A stretch of 64,000 bases of DNA, taken from the NCBI RefSeq assembly GCF_030867095.1, contig NC_081824.1, positions 310,822,956 to 310,886,955 of the forward strand, read 5' to 3'. This DNA is from Alligator mississippiensis (Eukaryota; Chordata; Crocodylia; Alligatoridae). Each line of letters opens with the position of its first letter. Position 1 is the first letter of the stretch. A model generated the notes under the pieces. It was not told where the DNA came from. It did not search any database and saw nothing but the letters and a program-made list of their open reading frames with translations. The translations under genes and the position numbers were made by a program. Positions 23,924-33,510 of the stretch are shown piece by piece.

Positions 23924-24286
23924 TTAATGATTCAAAGGCCTTGATACAGCCTCTCTGTCTTGACTGCCTACCATGACGTCATCTATATACTGCCACATGC
24001 ATATGTCGGGGTACTTTTCTTGAACTTCATGAACTATTGTAGCTAAAACCCCATGAGCCAGGGTGGGGCTGTGTATCCACCCCTGGGGCAACACGGTGTA
24101 GGTATACTGTTGCCCTATCCACATGAAAGCAAATACTGGCCAGTGGCTCTCCTGGATGGGAATAGCAAAAAACATGTCTTTGATATCAATGGATCCCATC
24201 CATGCAGGCTTATAACACTGGATGCTTTCTGTCAAGGCTGGTAGTGATGGGATGGCAGCCATCAAGGGGTCTGTATTAGCATTCAA
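23924..24286 (-). pseudogene. pol: Retroviral reverse transcriptase, fingers-palm region
   Basis: A 120-codon open frame carries the ordered RT motifs: SIDIKDMFFAIPI (first catalytic Asp), FAFMWIGQQYTYTVLPQGW followed by an HSPTLAHG block, and QYIDDVMVGS, with YIDD at 23978-23989. Just upstream an in-frame TGA replaces the Arg codon of the usual DFRxLN motif near 24290, and further stops separate it from the protease. The RT would copy genomic RNA into DNA. The LPQGW-HSP box and YIDD are both canonical in retroviruses, but the family cannot be fixed by eye. Confidence 0.9.
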
Positions 24287-24599
24287 AGCTCAAAAGTCAA
24301 TAGTCAGCTGCTACTCTGTAGTTGGCTTGCGCACTGGCCACACTGGATTGTTATATGGAGAGTGGGTTCAGATAATAGTCTCATCTTTTAACTGCTGGCT
24401 GATAATACACTGGATAGGTTGGGTGGCCTCGGGGGGAGTTCAGTACTGGGGTCTGTGTACCCCTTTCATGTGAGGCAGGGTTAGTGGGATCATGCTACAT
24501 CAAGTTACAGCTGTTATAGCTGTTTCTTCTGTTTCTTGGTGAGGCACTGCGCACCCAAACTGCCAATTTTCTTGTTCGAGGGCAAACCACTGTCCTCTT

Positions 24600-24880
24600 A
24601 GTACATTAAGTCCCAGTAAGCTTGGTCCCCCTTTATGTATTACTGCTGCCGTTGTTACCTTAGAGCCATTAGCTAATGCAAAGGTTGCTCGGACCAGATG
24701 TCCTGGTTATCTGGTGCCTCCGACTCCAATTACTTGATAAGGGATTCCTTTCTCCCCCTTCCAATCTGTGGAATCTAAAATGCAAGTTTGGGCACCAGTG
24801 TCTAACAGTATATCAATTGACTTTTTACTTTTACCTAATTGAATCTGTACAGGTATCTGAATTTAGAGGCCAATATTAAC
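24600..24880 (-). pseudogene. pro: Retroviral aspartic protease region
   Basis: The minus strand encodes LLDTGAQTCIL, with the catalytic Asp-Thr-Gly codons within 24791-24808. It is preceded by an IPVQIQLG strand and followed by a GVGGT flap-like segment and, near 24600, a GLNVLRGQWF block that fits the C-terminal GR/RD helix. It overlaps no long open frame because a stop lies upstream and others follow near 24480. The enzyme would cleave Gag and Gag-Pol in the virion. This copy is inactive because its frame is not joined to gag or RT. Confidence 0.75.
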
Positions 24881-24955
24881 TTTAGATATCAGTCCCCGGC
24901 TTGCTACTGCCCCCATTGTGGCCGCATTCTTTGGGGGTTGGGCTGGCCGGACTCC

Positions 24956-25399
24956 CTAGACCACATGATCAGACGGGGTAAAGGCTGGTGGACCTACAGG
25001 TGCCTGGGAAAATGTAAACAGTTCTGCCCTCAGGGCAGAGAATCCCTTTGGTGACCCTGCTGGTGGTGCTGACGCCTCTGCTTTTTCACTGCAGTGTTTA
25101 GCCCACAGCCCTCGCAAAACATTGGTGGGCAGTCTATCAATTTGCACTTCATTAAAACTGGCAGCTAACAAGTCTTTCCACAGTTTTGCTCGCGGGGTCT
25201 TGGGCCAGCCTTCTCCAGCTTTTTCCAACAATTCGGGGGGATCAGGGGGTTTGTCTTTTGCTGAGGCCACCGCCATGGCCTTGGCAGTTTTTGTCAGCTT
25301 AGCCAGCCCTGGCTTCTGCAAGATGGGTAGAAGCTGCACTAATTGCCGGATCACATCTCTTACTGGGTGATCTACCGCCTCTGGCTCCAAGGCCAACAA
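24956..25399 (-). pseudogene. gag: Retroviral gag, C-terminal part (capsid to end)
   Basis: This 147-codon frame follows a frameshift near 25440. It has helix-rich sequence with conserved-looking blocks (PVRDVIRQLVQLLPIL; KTPRAKLWKDLLAASFNEVQ) and ends just before the protease region. I see no Cys-X2-Cys-X4-His-X4-Cys zinc knuckle in this or adjacent frames, although most orthoretroviral Gag proteins have one here. Its position between the N-terminal gag frame and the protease supports the assignment. The domain boundary is inferred. Confidence 0.65.
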
Positions 25400-25738
25400 G
25401 GCCGAAGTGCACTCTGTTGGTGTTTGTCAGCAAAACCTCCTCCACAACGATGCTGTCATGACTTCTGCATCTGGCGTGTGAGTCCAAACCGCTGCACGAA
25501 TAATTTCAGTTAGCACCAATTGATACAAGCAGTGGACAGCCTTCTCTAAATTGGCCCATGCCCGAGGGGCAGGGCTAAGCTCTTCTTCCATATTACCGTA
25601 ACTGGCTTCAGTGGCTTAGAGTGCAGCAGAAAACAAAGTAACATTTTCATCACCTCCTGCAAACTTATTTAACTGGAGCTCGGGGCGCAGAATGATTTGG
25701 GCTGCTTCGGCTCTACTCACTGAAATTGCAGAAGCTCC

Positions 25739-26458
25739 TTAACTATACATTTGAATTAGCCAGTCTATCACTGGTTCTCTTGGCCTGGACTTATGCTGTT
25801 CTTGTATATCTCTTATTTCTGCCTGGGTAAACGAATGTAGCTCTGTTTGGGGATTCCCTCCTTGCAGCCCTAAACGGGTTACTACCACGGGAAAGACCTG
25901 GCTAAGTTCCTCCCTCTGGGCAGGGACATATGGGGGCAGTTCAACACCAGGCTCATCATCAGTCTTCTCCTCTCCATCTTCCCATAGCTCAACTTCTAGT
26001 CTCTGTCCATAAACACACTGTTTGATCTTGTGGGAGGATGGCTCCACAGCCTGTGCTAACTGCGCCCTCTTCTGGAGGGAAGCAGCCACATGCGCGATCA
26101 TAATTTTTGCCTCCCTCTGCTCTAAAGTCTCCAAGCAGCTCTGAGCGGCTCGCGCCGCCTCACACGCCACGCTGTTGGAATCTCTCACATCTTCTAACTC
26201 CTTACTCAGCTGGGTGACCTCTTCCCGGAGCTGGGTAACTTCTTCAGCCCCTAACCGTAGGCATGTTGCCAGCAGCCACAACAGGCATCCCTTCCTGGGT
26301 TTACCCCAGGCAGCAGCAGCAAACCTAGCCCAATGATCGGGTACAGTTCTCGGGTCACTCCAGGCAGGTCTCAACCTATCCTTATCCCACCCAGGATTGT
26401 CCATCCCCATCACCTCCTTAAGCAAAGCCGCTAACGGGGCCCACACAACTCCGTCCAT
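25739..26458 (-). pseudogene. gag: Retroviral gag, N-terminal part (matrix-like region)
   Basis: The open frame begins at an ATG (26456-26458) about 55 nt downstream of the primer-binding site and runs 239 codons. The frame also stays open upstream, through the primer-binding site. It contains a heptad-like coiled-coil stretch (GAEEVTQLREEVTQLSKELE) and an acidic, proline-bearing segment (DDEPGVELPPYVPAQ) such as often links matrix and capsid. It ends at TAA (25739-25741). The same frame continues past this stop with retroviral-looking sequence to another stop near 25620 and a further one near 25440, so the stops are probably mutations within a longer gag. No myristoylation signal was seen at the N-terminus. 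Confidence 0.75.
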
Positions 26459-26490
26459 TCTGCCCTTTCTCTCCAGACCAGAGCCTCTCA

Positions 26491-26508
26491 ATCCTGTTTG
26501 TGACACCA
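26491..26508 (-). promoter_or_regulatory. Primer-binding site, tRNA-Leu-like
   Basis: The minus strand reads TGGTGTCACAAACAGGAT, five bases after the LTR end. It matches the 3' end complement of tRNA-Leu (TGGTGTCA followed by an A-rich/GGAT block) better than those of tRNA-Pro, -Lys or -Glu. Some positions differ, so the assignment is probable and not certain. Confidence 0.65.
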
Positions 26509-26578
26509 ATTTATGTCCCAGCTGCCTGCGGAGGGTTCGGGATTGAGAGTATGGTCAGGGGTAGAAAGGTAAGAAAGG

Positions 26579-26584
26579 TTTATT
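26579..26584 (-). promoter_or_regulatory. LTR polyadenylation signal AATAAA
   Basis: The minus strand reads GTCAATAAACC. In the 3' LTR the same position has been mutated (plus strand GGTTTTTGG), so the copy that would terminate the transcript has lost its canonical signal. Confidence 0.6.
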
Positions 26585-26887
26585 GACTTAAAAACACAAC
26601 TAATGCATAGTAACAAGACAAACAATGGCAGACAAAAGCAATTCGCGTTGGCAACTTATCGGCAGGTCCCCTCTGATGCCTGATACACAGCAAGCTTCTC
26701 TTTCCACAAAGTTCAGTGAAGTCAGGTGTCTCCGATCAACGCTGTCTGAGAGGTACTGGGAAGAACCTCGAAATGCAGTTCTTGGGCTCCTCGAGGTCCA
26801 TGGGCCCACTGATCCAGGCAACAGCTAACTAATCCTTTTTACAGAGCTGTATCTTCCTTCTGAATGGTTTCTGGATATTTCAGCTAA

Positions 26888-26893
26888 TTTATA
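26888..26893 (-). promoter_or_regulatory. LTR TATA box
   Basis: The minus strand reads GCTATAAATTAGC. The 3' LTR keeps the same TATAAA at 18798-18803. It lies about 305 nt upstream of the polyadenylation signal, which would give an R region of a few hundred nucleotides or less. Confidence 0.6.
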
Positions 26894-27217
26894 GCTCCTG
26901 AATGGCACTGATAATGTACGACCACTCAGATTCCCCTTACTTCAACTGGCCTTAGTTTGACCAATAGCAGTACAAACATTGCATTCCTTTGATAAGGTAA
27001 TTTTAACTGCACCACAGGGCCTTACTACTTCTAGGCTTTGCTAAATTTACTAGGCCTTACTTTATACAAGGCCTCACTACATCTTAAACTTTAATTAGGC
27101 TTTTAGTAACAACATATAGCTTAATATCTAAACAAATACAGAAAAACACTTGGTCTAATCTTCATAGAGCCTTCAGCAAGCACTTTTATCACACAGGCAC
27201 ACTTTTCAGCTGTCACA

Positions 27218-28531
27218 GTCTGGCACTCTTGACATCTTATCAGGTGTTTTCTTCTTTCCAGGATGGAAAAACTGAAGAAGAGGCTTTGGATGGCAGCAGC
27301 GCAGGCTATTCTGAGAAATCACAGAATCTGATGAAGTGAGCTCAGTCTCATGATAGCTTATGCTAGATATCTCTGATTTAGTAAGTCTGTAAGGTGCACA
27401 TCTATTCTGCCTTACTCTGAGAAAGCCAGGATCCCTGGGCTCTCCAAAAAGGAACAGTGTTGTCATTACTCTGGCCTAGCTTGTTGAAGTAAGATATACA
27501 GAAAAATAGTGCTCAAAGTCCAATTTTAGGGGCTCTTCAGGGACTCTAGGACACTATCCTTAGCAATATGATACAGGGTGGGAGAGAGGACAAAAACTGT
27601 AGTCTTGTTAAGACTACTTTTGGACATTCATAGACCACAAGAATGCAGCTCTGCCTGCCTTCACCTTTCCCAGATCTCTGTACACACTATTCTGCAGGAA
27701 AGCCAACTCCTTTTTGCCTTCTGGTTGTGCACAGTACTGGGAAGGAGGACACTCTCTACTTGTGATGCTCTCACTTCACTGCAAACCAGGATTGCTTTTG
27801 ATCTTGCTGCTAACTTCTTATTAACATTTCAAAGGTAGTTTCTTAACAGCACAGGAATGGATCCCAGAAACTTTGGAGTTCTAATCTCTGCTTTGCCAGT
27901 GGACCCTTCTGTTTCATTGGACAAGTCGTGTAGCCTTTCCTTGCCTCTCTTCACAAAGTGGAATGCCTACAAGAAGTGTTTTGAGGATTAAGTGGGAAAA
28001 TTTCCATGTCTTTCATACAGCACCCTAGTACAGCAGGTACATTTTACAAATCTTTTAGAAACTGTATTTTTTCTTTTCCTGCTGCTATTTTCAGGCTTAT
28101 ATTAAGTAGGACGAGCAAGTAGGCCTGAGAGAGAAAATATCAAGCATGTTCAGGTTTCTATACACATACCTGCTTGCTGTCTCCCACATTTCAGCTTTGG
28201 ATCATGGACCTGGGAGAAGCAGTGTAAATGAAAGCCCTTCTGCTGCTGATGTGCCACTAAAACCATCCAGCTCATCTTGGACAGGAGCTGAGGGGGCAGG
28301 AGAAAAAGGCAGAGGTGCAGGTGGAGCTGCAGCTGGGAGATGTCTTGCCACAGCCCCACTTCCCACTGTTCAGCCCTGGTGCAGGCACAGACACAGGGAA
28401 AGCCTTGCAGCTCCATGGGTCACTTGCCAACCCCTGCTCTACAGTAAATACCATGGAAAGAATAATAGGAACAAGAATACTGCCCTTTGGAGCAGCCCAG
28501 TGGATCAGGGCAGAGTTCATTTGCAGAAATA
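27218..28531. other. No gene seen; unique DNA
   Basis: No coding region or repeat that I can support between the provirus and the DNA transposon. The two open frames of more than 85 codons have no recognisable domain. Confidence 0.5.
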
Positions 28532-28865
28532 CAGTAAAAGCTCTGTTATCCGGCATCCCCTGGGAATGCAGGATGCCGGTTAATCGAATATTCCGGTTAA
28601 TCAAATGTCCACCGTCTGGTGCACTCCCTGGTGTCACTGTGCCGGGGAACAGGGAGGGGGGCCCCGCTCAGGCTGCTTTTTCCCACGCAGGCTGCTTTGC
28701 CCTGGGCTGTGGGCCGAAAAAGTGGCAAAGAAAAATTCAGCTCTCAGTGGCGAAACAGGAAGTCCCCTGGAAGTGGTACTTCCGGTTTCACTTTTGCCGC
28801 ATTGCTTGGATGCTGGTTAATATGACACAAAGCTATGGGGAGATGACACAAAGCTATGGGAAGAA

Positions 28866-29144
28866 GTGGACATGCCAGAGGGCAGGGAACAGCTGCAAGC
28901 AGACCTGGGCAGGTTGGACAAGTGGGCAGAAAACAACAGAATGCAGTTCAACAAGGAGAAATGCAAAGTGCTGCACCTAGGGAGGAAAAATGTCCAGCAT
29001 ACCTACTGCCTAGGAAATGACCTGCTGGGTAGCACGGAAGTGGAAAGGGATCTTGGAGTCCTAGTGGTCAGTGCTGTCCTAGATCAGTGCTGTCACAGAG
29101 TCCTAGTGGACTCCAAGATGAACATGAGTTGGCGAACAAGATGA
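28866..29144 (+). pseudogene. CR1 ORF2 fragment, post-palm RT
   Basis: The frame (EGREQLQADLGRLDKWAENN, KCKVLHLGRKN) aligns with the region after the FADD box in the full-length CR1 (33488-35863). It is joined upstream in frame to the degenerate TQSYG repeat and breaks near 29085, where a short duplication of ATCAGTGCTGTC-type sequence disturbs the frame. Confidence 0.85.
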
Positions 29145-29201
29145 ACATGTGACGAAGCCATCAGAAAAGCTAATGGCACTTTATTATGCATCAGTAGATG
29201 C

Positions 29202-29693
29202 ATGAAGAATAGATCCAAAGAGGTGATACTTCCCCTCTATCGGGCACTGGTCAGACCGCAGTTGGAGTACTGCGTGCAATTTTGGGCACCGCACTTCAAG
29301 AGGGATGTGGATAACCTGGAGAGGGTCCAGAGAAGGGCCACTCGTATGGTTAAGGGCTTGCAGACCAAGCCCTACAAGGAGAGACTAGAGAACCTGGACC
29401 TTTTCAGCCTCCACAAGAGAAGGTTGAGAGGCGACCTTGTGGCTGCCTATAAGTTCATCATGGGGGCACAGAAGGGAATTGGTGAGGTTTTATTCACCAA
29501 GGCGCCCCCGGGGGTTACAAGAAACAATGGACACAAGCTAGCAGAGAGCAGATTTAGACTGGACATTAGGAAGAACTTCTTCACAGTTAGAGTGGCCAAG
29601 GTCTGGAACGGGATCCCAAGGGAGGTGGTGCTCTCCCCTACCCTGGGGGTCTTCAAGAGGAGGTTGGATATGCATCTAGCTGGGGTCATCTAG
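29202..29693 (+). pseudogene. CR1 ORF2 C-terminal fragment
   Basis: A 163-codon frame ends at the natural CR1 ORF2 stop. It holds the typical CR1 C-terminal blocks [41 protein letters not shown] and VFKRRLDMHLAGVI. The function of this RT C-terminal part is not well defined; it is characteristic of CR1. Without palm and endonuclease it cannot act. Confidence 0.92.
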
Positions 29694-29823
29694 ACCAAGC
29701 ACTCTTTCCTCCCTATGCAGGCGGTCGGACTCGATGACCTATTGAGGTCCCTTCCGACCCTAGCATCTATGAATCTATGAATTTCTGGCTAATAAAGTGC
29801 CGGTTAACACAGCTTTTACTGTA

Positions 29824-30985
29824 CTTCATTTTTGTGGTAATGATTTCCAAAAGATGACTGAGACCAGCCCGTGACCCATTTCTATGATGCATGGTCCTTT
29901 AGTTTATTGCTGAGTAAACTGAGGTTTTTCTTCAGGCCTCAAAGCACAGCTCTGTTCTTCTTTTCCTCCACTCTGTGCATATCCCTGTTGTCAGTGCTGT
30001 CACAGATGAGAGGCTGATTTCCAGCCATGTGCCAGAGGTGGGCCATCCACAGCAATGCTACAGCAAGGATATACAACAGCCATCCATAGCAAGGCTATGG
30101 GGGCACTATTTTTGGTGGGCTGTGAAAAAGCTGTAAACTTGCCAAATTTTGAGAAGCAATTGTCAGAACAACAAAAAGCCTTTTCACTTCCCTGTTTCCC
30201 CTGCCCTGCTTCCCCCCCCCCCACCCCCCGATAGGACTGAATCAAAGTCCTAGCAAACCAAAACCAAGGCAAGATGTACAAGTACCAGCAAGATGTTCTG
30301 GAGAATATTATTGAGCCAGACAGGAAGAACAGGCAACAGTTAAATAAAAAATCCAGTAACCTCAACTCTCAGCAGCTGCTTTTCACACTTACAAGTAGAT
30401 GCTGATTTTAGTTAAAAAAAAAAAAAAAAGGAGACCCTGTTGGGTCCAGAGAAACATCAGAGCATGATTCTAGAAGGTGCTGAATAGCAATTTAGAGAAA
30501 ACAAAGTCCTCTGAATTCCCCAGGAGTTTGAGGGAGCAGTATGCTTCTTAGGAGTTCCTTGGTATTTGCAGGATTAGGCCTTTTATTATAGACTACTCTT
30601 AGCAGTAGAATGACTGAGCCAAAACCAAGGAACCATCAGGTAATATTTTTCTTATAATTTGAGATCAATTACTAGATAACACTTCTGACACCCAGCAGGG
30701 GCCTCTTATGAGAGTTGTAAAATGTTGCCCATTGCTAAAAGCAATGCTGGCTGGCTTCTACTGTATACCCACACTCTTAAATCCATAAAGAGAACCTATT
30801 ATTTAGCTGCCTTGCATGAGAACAAGCCTGTAGATACACTGCATCACTAGGCAATAGAGACAGTTAAAGGCTCAAGGGAAATGTCTTAAAATATAAAGAA
30901 AAGATTTGCACATGTTCTAAACAACCCCTGGGTTGAAACCTGGGGGTTGCTGAAGCCAGTAACAAAGCTTTAGAGGAGCCAGGAA
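29824..30985. other. No gene seen; unique DNA with homopolymer runs
   Basis: A C-rich run lies at about 30211-30228 and a poly-A run at about 30414-30429. No coding region or repeat boundary is evident. Confidence 0.5.
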
Positions 30986-31814
30986 AACATCTTCATTAAT
31001 GATGTGGACACTGGAGTCAGAAGCGGACTGGCCAAGTTCACCAATGACACCAAACGTTGGGGCAAAGCATCCACACCAGAAGACAGGCGGGTGATCCAGG
31101 CTGACCTGGACAGGCTCAGCAAGTGGGCAGATGAGAATCTGATGGTGTTCAATGCCGATAAATGCAAAGTTCTCCACCTTGGGAAGAAAAACCCGCAGCA
31201 TCCTTATAGGCTCGGCAGTGCTATGTTGGCTAGCACTATGGAAGAAAGAGACTTGGGGGTCATCATTGACCACAAGATGAACATGAGCCTGCAGTGCGAT
31301 GCTGCGGCTAGTAAAGCAACCAAAACGCTGGCTTGCATCCATAGATGCTTCTCAAGCAAATCCCGGGACGTCATTCTCCCCTTGTACTCAGCCTTCGTGA
31401 GGCCGCAGCTGGAGTACTGCGTCCAGTTTTGGGCTCCACAATTCAAAAAGGATGTGGAGAAGCTTGAGAGAGTCCAGAGAAGAGCCACGTGCATGATCAG
31501 AGGTCAGGGAAGCAGACCCTACGATGACAGGCTGAGAGCCCTGGGGCTCTTTAGCCTGGAAAAGTGCAGGCTCAGGGGCAATCTGATGGCCACCTATAAG
31601 TTTATCAGGGGTGACGACCAGTATCTGAGGGAACGTTTGTTCACCAGAGCGCCCCAAGGGATGACGACTAGGTCGAATGGTCATAAACTACTACAAGACT
31701 GTTTCAGACTGGACATAAGGAAGAATTTCTTTACTGTCCGAGCCCCCAAGGTCTGGAACAGCCTGCCACCGGAGGTGGTTCAAGTGCCTACATTGAACAC
31801 CTTCAAGAGCAAAC
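30986..31814 (+). mobile_element. Older CR1 copy, left part (interrupted by a full-length CR1)
   Basis: It matches 35009-35835 of the full-length CR1 closely, from AACATCTTCATTAATGATGT to CTTCAAGAGCAAAC. It stops abruptly inside the last codons of ORF2, with no stop codon, 3' UTR or tail. The missing end is found at 35961-36088 beyond the full-length copy, so this is the left part of a 5'-truncated CR1 into which the other inserted. Confidence 0.85.
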
Positions 31815-31822
31815 CAGGGTAG
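31004..31822 (+). pseudogene. CR1 ORF2 fragment of the older copy
   Basis: The reading frame covers the end of the RT palm to near the C-terminus. The catalytic FADD box of the intact copy is FTND here, so a catalytic aspartate is lost. Other blocks (LEYCVQFWAPQF, RRATCMIRGQ, RLDIRKNFFTVR) persist. The frame then runs a few codons into the inserted element. It is a dead RT fragment. Confidence 0.85.
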
Positions 31823-31854
31823 ACAGTCCAAGCCGTAGCCAGCCTACCTGAGGC

Positions 31855-32952
31855 ATGACACGGATGGGTACGTGCCGCACCCCGAGGGTCCCCTTGGGCT
31901 CCGCGGCCCCCCCCTCTGGCACCTCAGAGACGGCCACCCAGACGGAGCCCCTAGTTCCGGGCTCCACGCAGACGGAGCCCCTGGCTCTCGGCTGCAGGGG
32001 CTGCCTGTCCCTTTTTCAGGCTCTGGGGCCTGGGAGCATGGCGACCTCCCCTTGCGGGGTCTGCTCCCTTTTGGGGTCTCTGGCACGCCAGCTGGAGGAG
32101 CTCCAGGCCACAGTCCACAGACTGCGTGCCATCAGGGACTGCGAGCAGGAGATAGACTCCTACTGCCAGGCCCTTCTCCCCCGGGAGGCAGAGGGTAGAT
32201 CACAGTCTCCCTCCAGGCCAGAGGAGGACTCTGGGACCTCCTGCTGTGTCCAGCCAGGGGCATGGACCAAGGTGGTCAAGGGCCCTAAGGCCCGCCGCAC
32301 CAAGGCCCCTCCCCCATCAGAACTGAGCAACAGGTACGCACCTCTTGCTGCCCCAGCAGACCCTGCTGAGTTGCCGGCCCCCACAGGCAACATGGGCCTA
32401 ACTGCAACTCCCGCCCCTGCTCTCCCCAAGACAAAACGTAAGGTGTTTGTTGTGGGAGACTCCCTCCTGAGCGGGACGGAGGGGCCAATCTGCCACCCTA
32501 ACCCCTTAGCCCGGCAAGTCTGCTGCTTCCCAGGGGCCCGCATCCGGGACATTGCAGAGAGGATCCCCAAGCTCCTCAAACCCACAGACCACTATCCCAT
32601 GCTGCTTATTCATGTGGGCGCCAATGACACGGCTCGGAGCACTCCCAGCCAGGTCATGAGGCGCTACAGGGATTTGGGAGCGGGGCTTAAGGGTCTGGGG
32701 GCACAGGTGGTGTTCTCGTCTATCCTCCCAGTCTCAGGCTATGGGCTGAGAAGGGACAGGAGGATCTATGTGGTCAACCAAAGGCTGCGGCGCTGGTGTC
32801 GTCAGGAAGGCTTTGGCTTTCATGACCACAGCCCACTCTTTGGCGAGAGAGGCAGCGAGCTGCTGGGAAGAGATGGTCTCCACCTCTCTCCCCTAGGGAG
32901 GAGGCTCTTCTCAGCCAGACTGGCTGACCTGCTCCACCGGGCTTTAAACTAA
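31855..32952 (+). CDS. CR1 ORF1 protein with SGNH/GDSL esterase domain
   Basis: An intact 365-residue frame. Residues about 1-195 are Pro/Ser-rich and include a CysX2Cys-bearing segment (SPCGVCSLLGSLARQLEELQ) with a short coiled-coil-like stretch. Residues about 196-365 form an SGNH hydrolase domain: VFVVGDSLLSG (block I, catalytic Ser), HVGANDTA (block III, GxND) and DGLHLSPLG (block V, DxxH with catalytic His). The gly-rich oxyanion segment around CFPGARIRDI fits block II. Known CR1 ORF1 proteins have such an esterase domain; its role in retrotransposition is not clear. All key residues are present, so it could be translated if transcribed. The first ATG in frame was taken as the start. Confidence 0.92.
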   Translation: MTRMGTCRTPRVPLGSAAPPSGTSETATQTEPLVPGSTQTEPLALGCRGCLSLFQALGPGSMATSPCGVCSLLGSLARQLEELQATVHRLRAIRDCEQEIDSYCQALLPREAEGRSQSPSRPEEDSGTSCCVQPGAWTKVVKGPKARRTKAPPPSELSNRYAPLAAPADPAELPAPTGNMGLTATPAPALPKTKRKVFVVGDSLLSGTEGPICHPNPLARQVCCFPGARIRDIAERIPKLLKPTDHYPMLLIHVGANDTARSTPSQVMRRYRDLGAGLKGLGAQVVFSSILPVSGYGLRRDRRIYVVNQRLRRWCRQEGFGFHDHSPLFGERGSELLGRDGLHLSPLGRRLFSARLADLLHRALN

Positions 32953-33068
32953 GCCCGCTGGGGGACGGGGGGACTACCGCCACTGCTGGCCCGCTGAACA
33001 ATCCTTGCAAAGCCAGCGGATCATGGCACTCAAGGGAGCCCACCCCAGCCCCAGCCCTGGTAAAATCT

Positions 33069-33510
33069 GTGGGCAAGGAAGGAGCCCCCCAGGGGGCACT
33101 TGCCTGCCTGTACACAAATGCCAGGAGCTTGGGGAATAAGCAGGAGGAGCTCATCCTCCTGCTCAGTGCAAACAATTACGATGTCATAGGGATCACGGAG
33201 ACCTGGTGGGACTCCACCCATGACTGGACCACGGGGATAGATGGCTATACCCTGTACAGGAGGGATCGTGTAGAGAAAAGGGGCGGGGGTGTAGCTCTCT
33301 ATGTTAAGGAAAGCTACGTGTCCCTGCAAGCCGATATTGGCGACCAGGGTGGACGGCTGGAGACCCTCTGGGTTAAAATCCGTGGGGAACACGGCACAGG
33401 GGACACAATGGTGGGAGTCTATTACAGACCTCCCACCCAAAGTCCTGAGCTAGACCAGGAGTTTGCCCAGGAACTGGCTGAGGCAGCTTGCTCCAGGACC
33501 ATGGTGTCAT
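33069..33510 (+). CDS. CR1 ORF2, N-terminal endonuclease part (before the frameshift)
   Basis: This frame encodes the apurinic/apyrimidinic-type endonuclease: CLYTNARSLGNKQEEL (Asn of block I), IGITETWWDSTHDW (catalytic Glu), YRRDRVEKRGGGVALYV and VGVYYRPPTQ. The open frame continues to 33608, but after about 33500 the protein is unrelated and the genuine continuation MGDFNYPDISW is in another frame. A one-base indel in 33495-33512 is therefore inferred. The endonuclease would nick target DNA to prime reverse transcription. Confidence 0.88.

Larger units (their letters stand above)
18429..27217 (-). mobile_element. Endogenous retrovirus, complete structure but decayed (minus strand)
   Basis: An 8.8-kb provirus. 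Reading the minus strand from 27217 downward, it has a 5' LTR, a tRNA-Leu-like primer-binding site, gag, an aspartic protease, RT with a YIDD box, a connection/RNase H region, an integrase with CxxC and D,D(35)E residues, a decayed env with a C-terminal membrane anchor, a purine-rich tract and a 3' LTR. Flanks carry GTCTAG (18423-18428) and GTCTGG (27218-27223), a near-perfect target duplication. The two LTRs look roughly 90% identical by eye, so the insertion is old even though this lineage may mutate slowly. All coding regions have stops or frameshifts. A tRNA-Leu primer is typical of class III (ERV-L) elements, but those usually lack env, so classification is open. No dUTPase domain and no CCHC zinc knuckle were seen. 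Confidence 0.92.
26514..27217 (-). repeat. 5' LTR of the provirus
   Basis: This 704-bp direct repeat of 18429-19124 starts TGTGACAGCT on the minus strand (27217 downward) and ends GGGACA at 26514. It contains a TATAAA box and an AATAAA signal in the right order for U3-R-U5. Five bases separate its end from the primer-binding site. Confidence 0.93.
28822..29783 (+). mobile_element. 5'-truncated CR1 LINE nested in the Tigger-like element
   Basis: It starts in the RT palm region with a 21-bp tandem duplication (ATGACACAAAGCTATGGG at 28821 and 28842, equivalent to the DDTKLWG coding block) and runs through the C-terminal RT region to a full CR1 3' end: GGTCGGACTCGATGACCTAT, then CCCTTCCGACCC and a CTATGAATCTATGAAT tail near 29767-29782. 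Transposon sequence on both sides shows that CR1 inserted later. Confidence 0.9.
28532..29821. mobile_element. Tigger-like (Tc1/mariner) DNA transposon, non-autonomous, interrupted by a CR1
   Basis: Terminal inverted repeats of 24 bp at 28532-28555 and 29798-29821 match at 22 positions. The left one begins CAGTAAAAGCTCTGTTATCC and is followed by GGCA. A TA dinucleotide flanks both ends (28530-28531 and 29822-29823), as expected for Tc1/mariner insertion. Subterminal CCGGTTAATC copies near 28577 and 28593 resemble Tigger ends. No transposase remains. The transposon sequence is 28532 to about 28825 and about 29784-29821; a CR1 fills the rest. Confidence 0.8.

Noticed and set aside
24839..25054. 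Cysteine-rich plus-strand frame (CYCPHCGRI) suggesting a zinc-binding protein
   Set aside because: It is on the strand opposite to the provirus genes, within gag/pro sequence, and does not match the retroviral knuckle pattern in the coding frame.
30917..31342. Minus-strand frames over CR1 copies (also at 34946-35365, 32160-32585, 33030-33440)
   Set aside because: They recur at equivalent positions in each CR1 because they mirror ORF1 or ORF2; they are shadows of the plus-strand genes.
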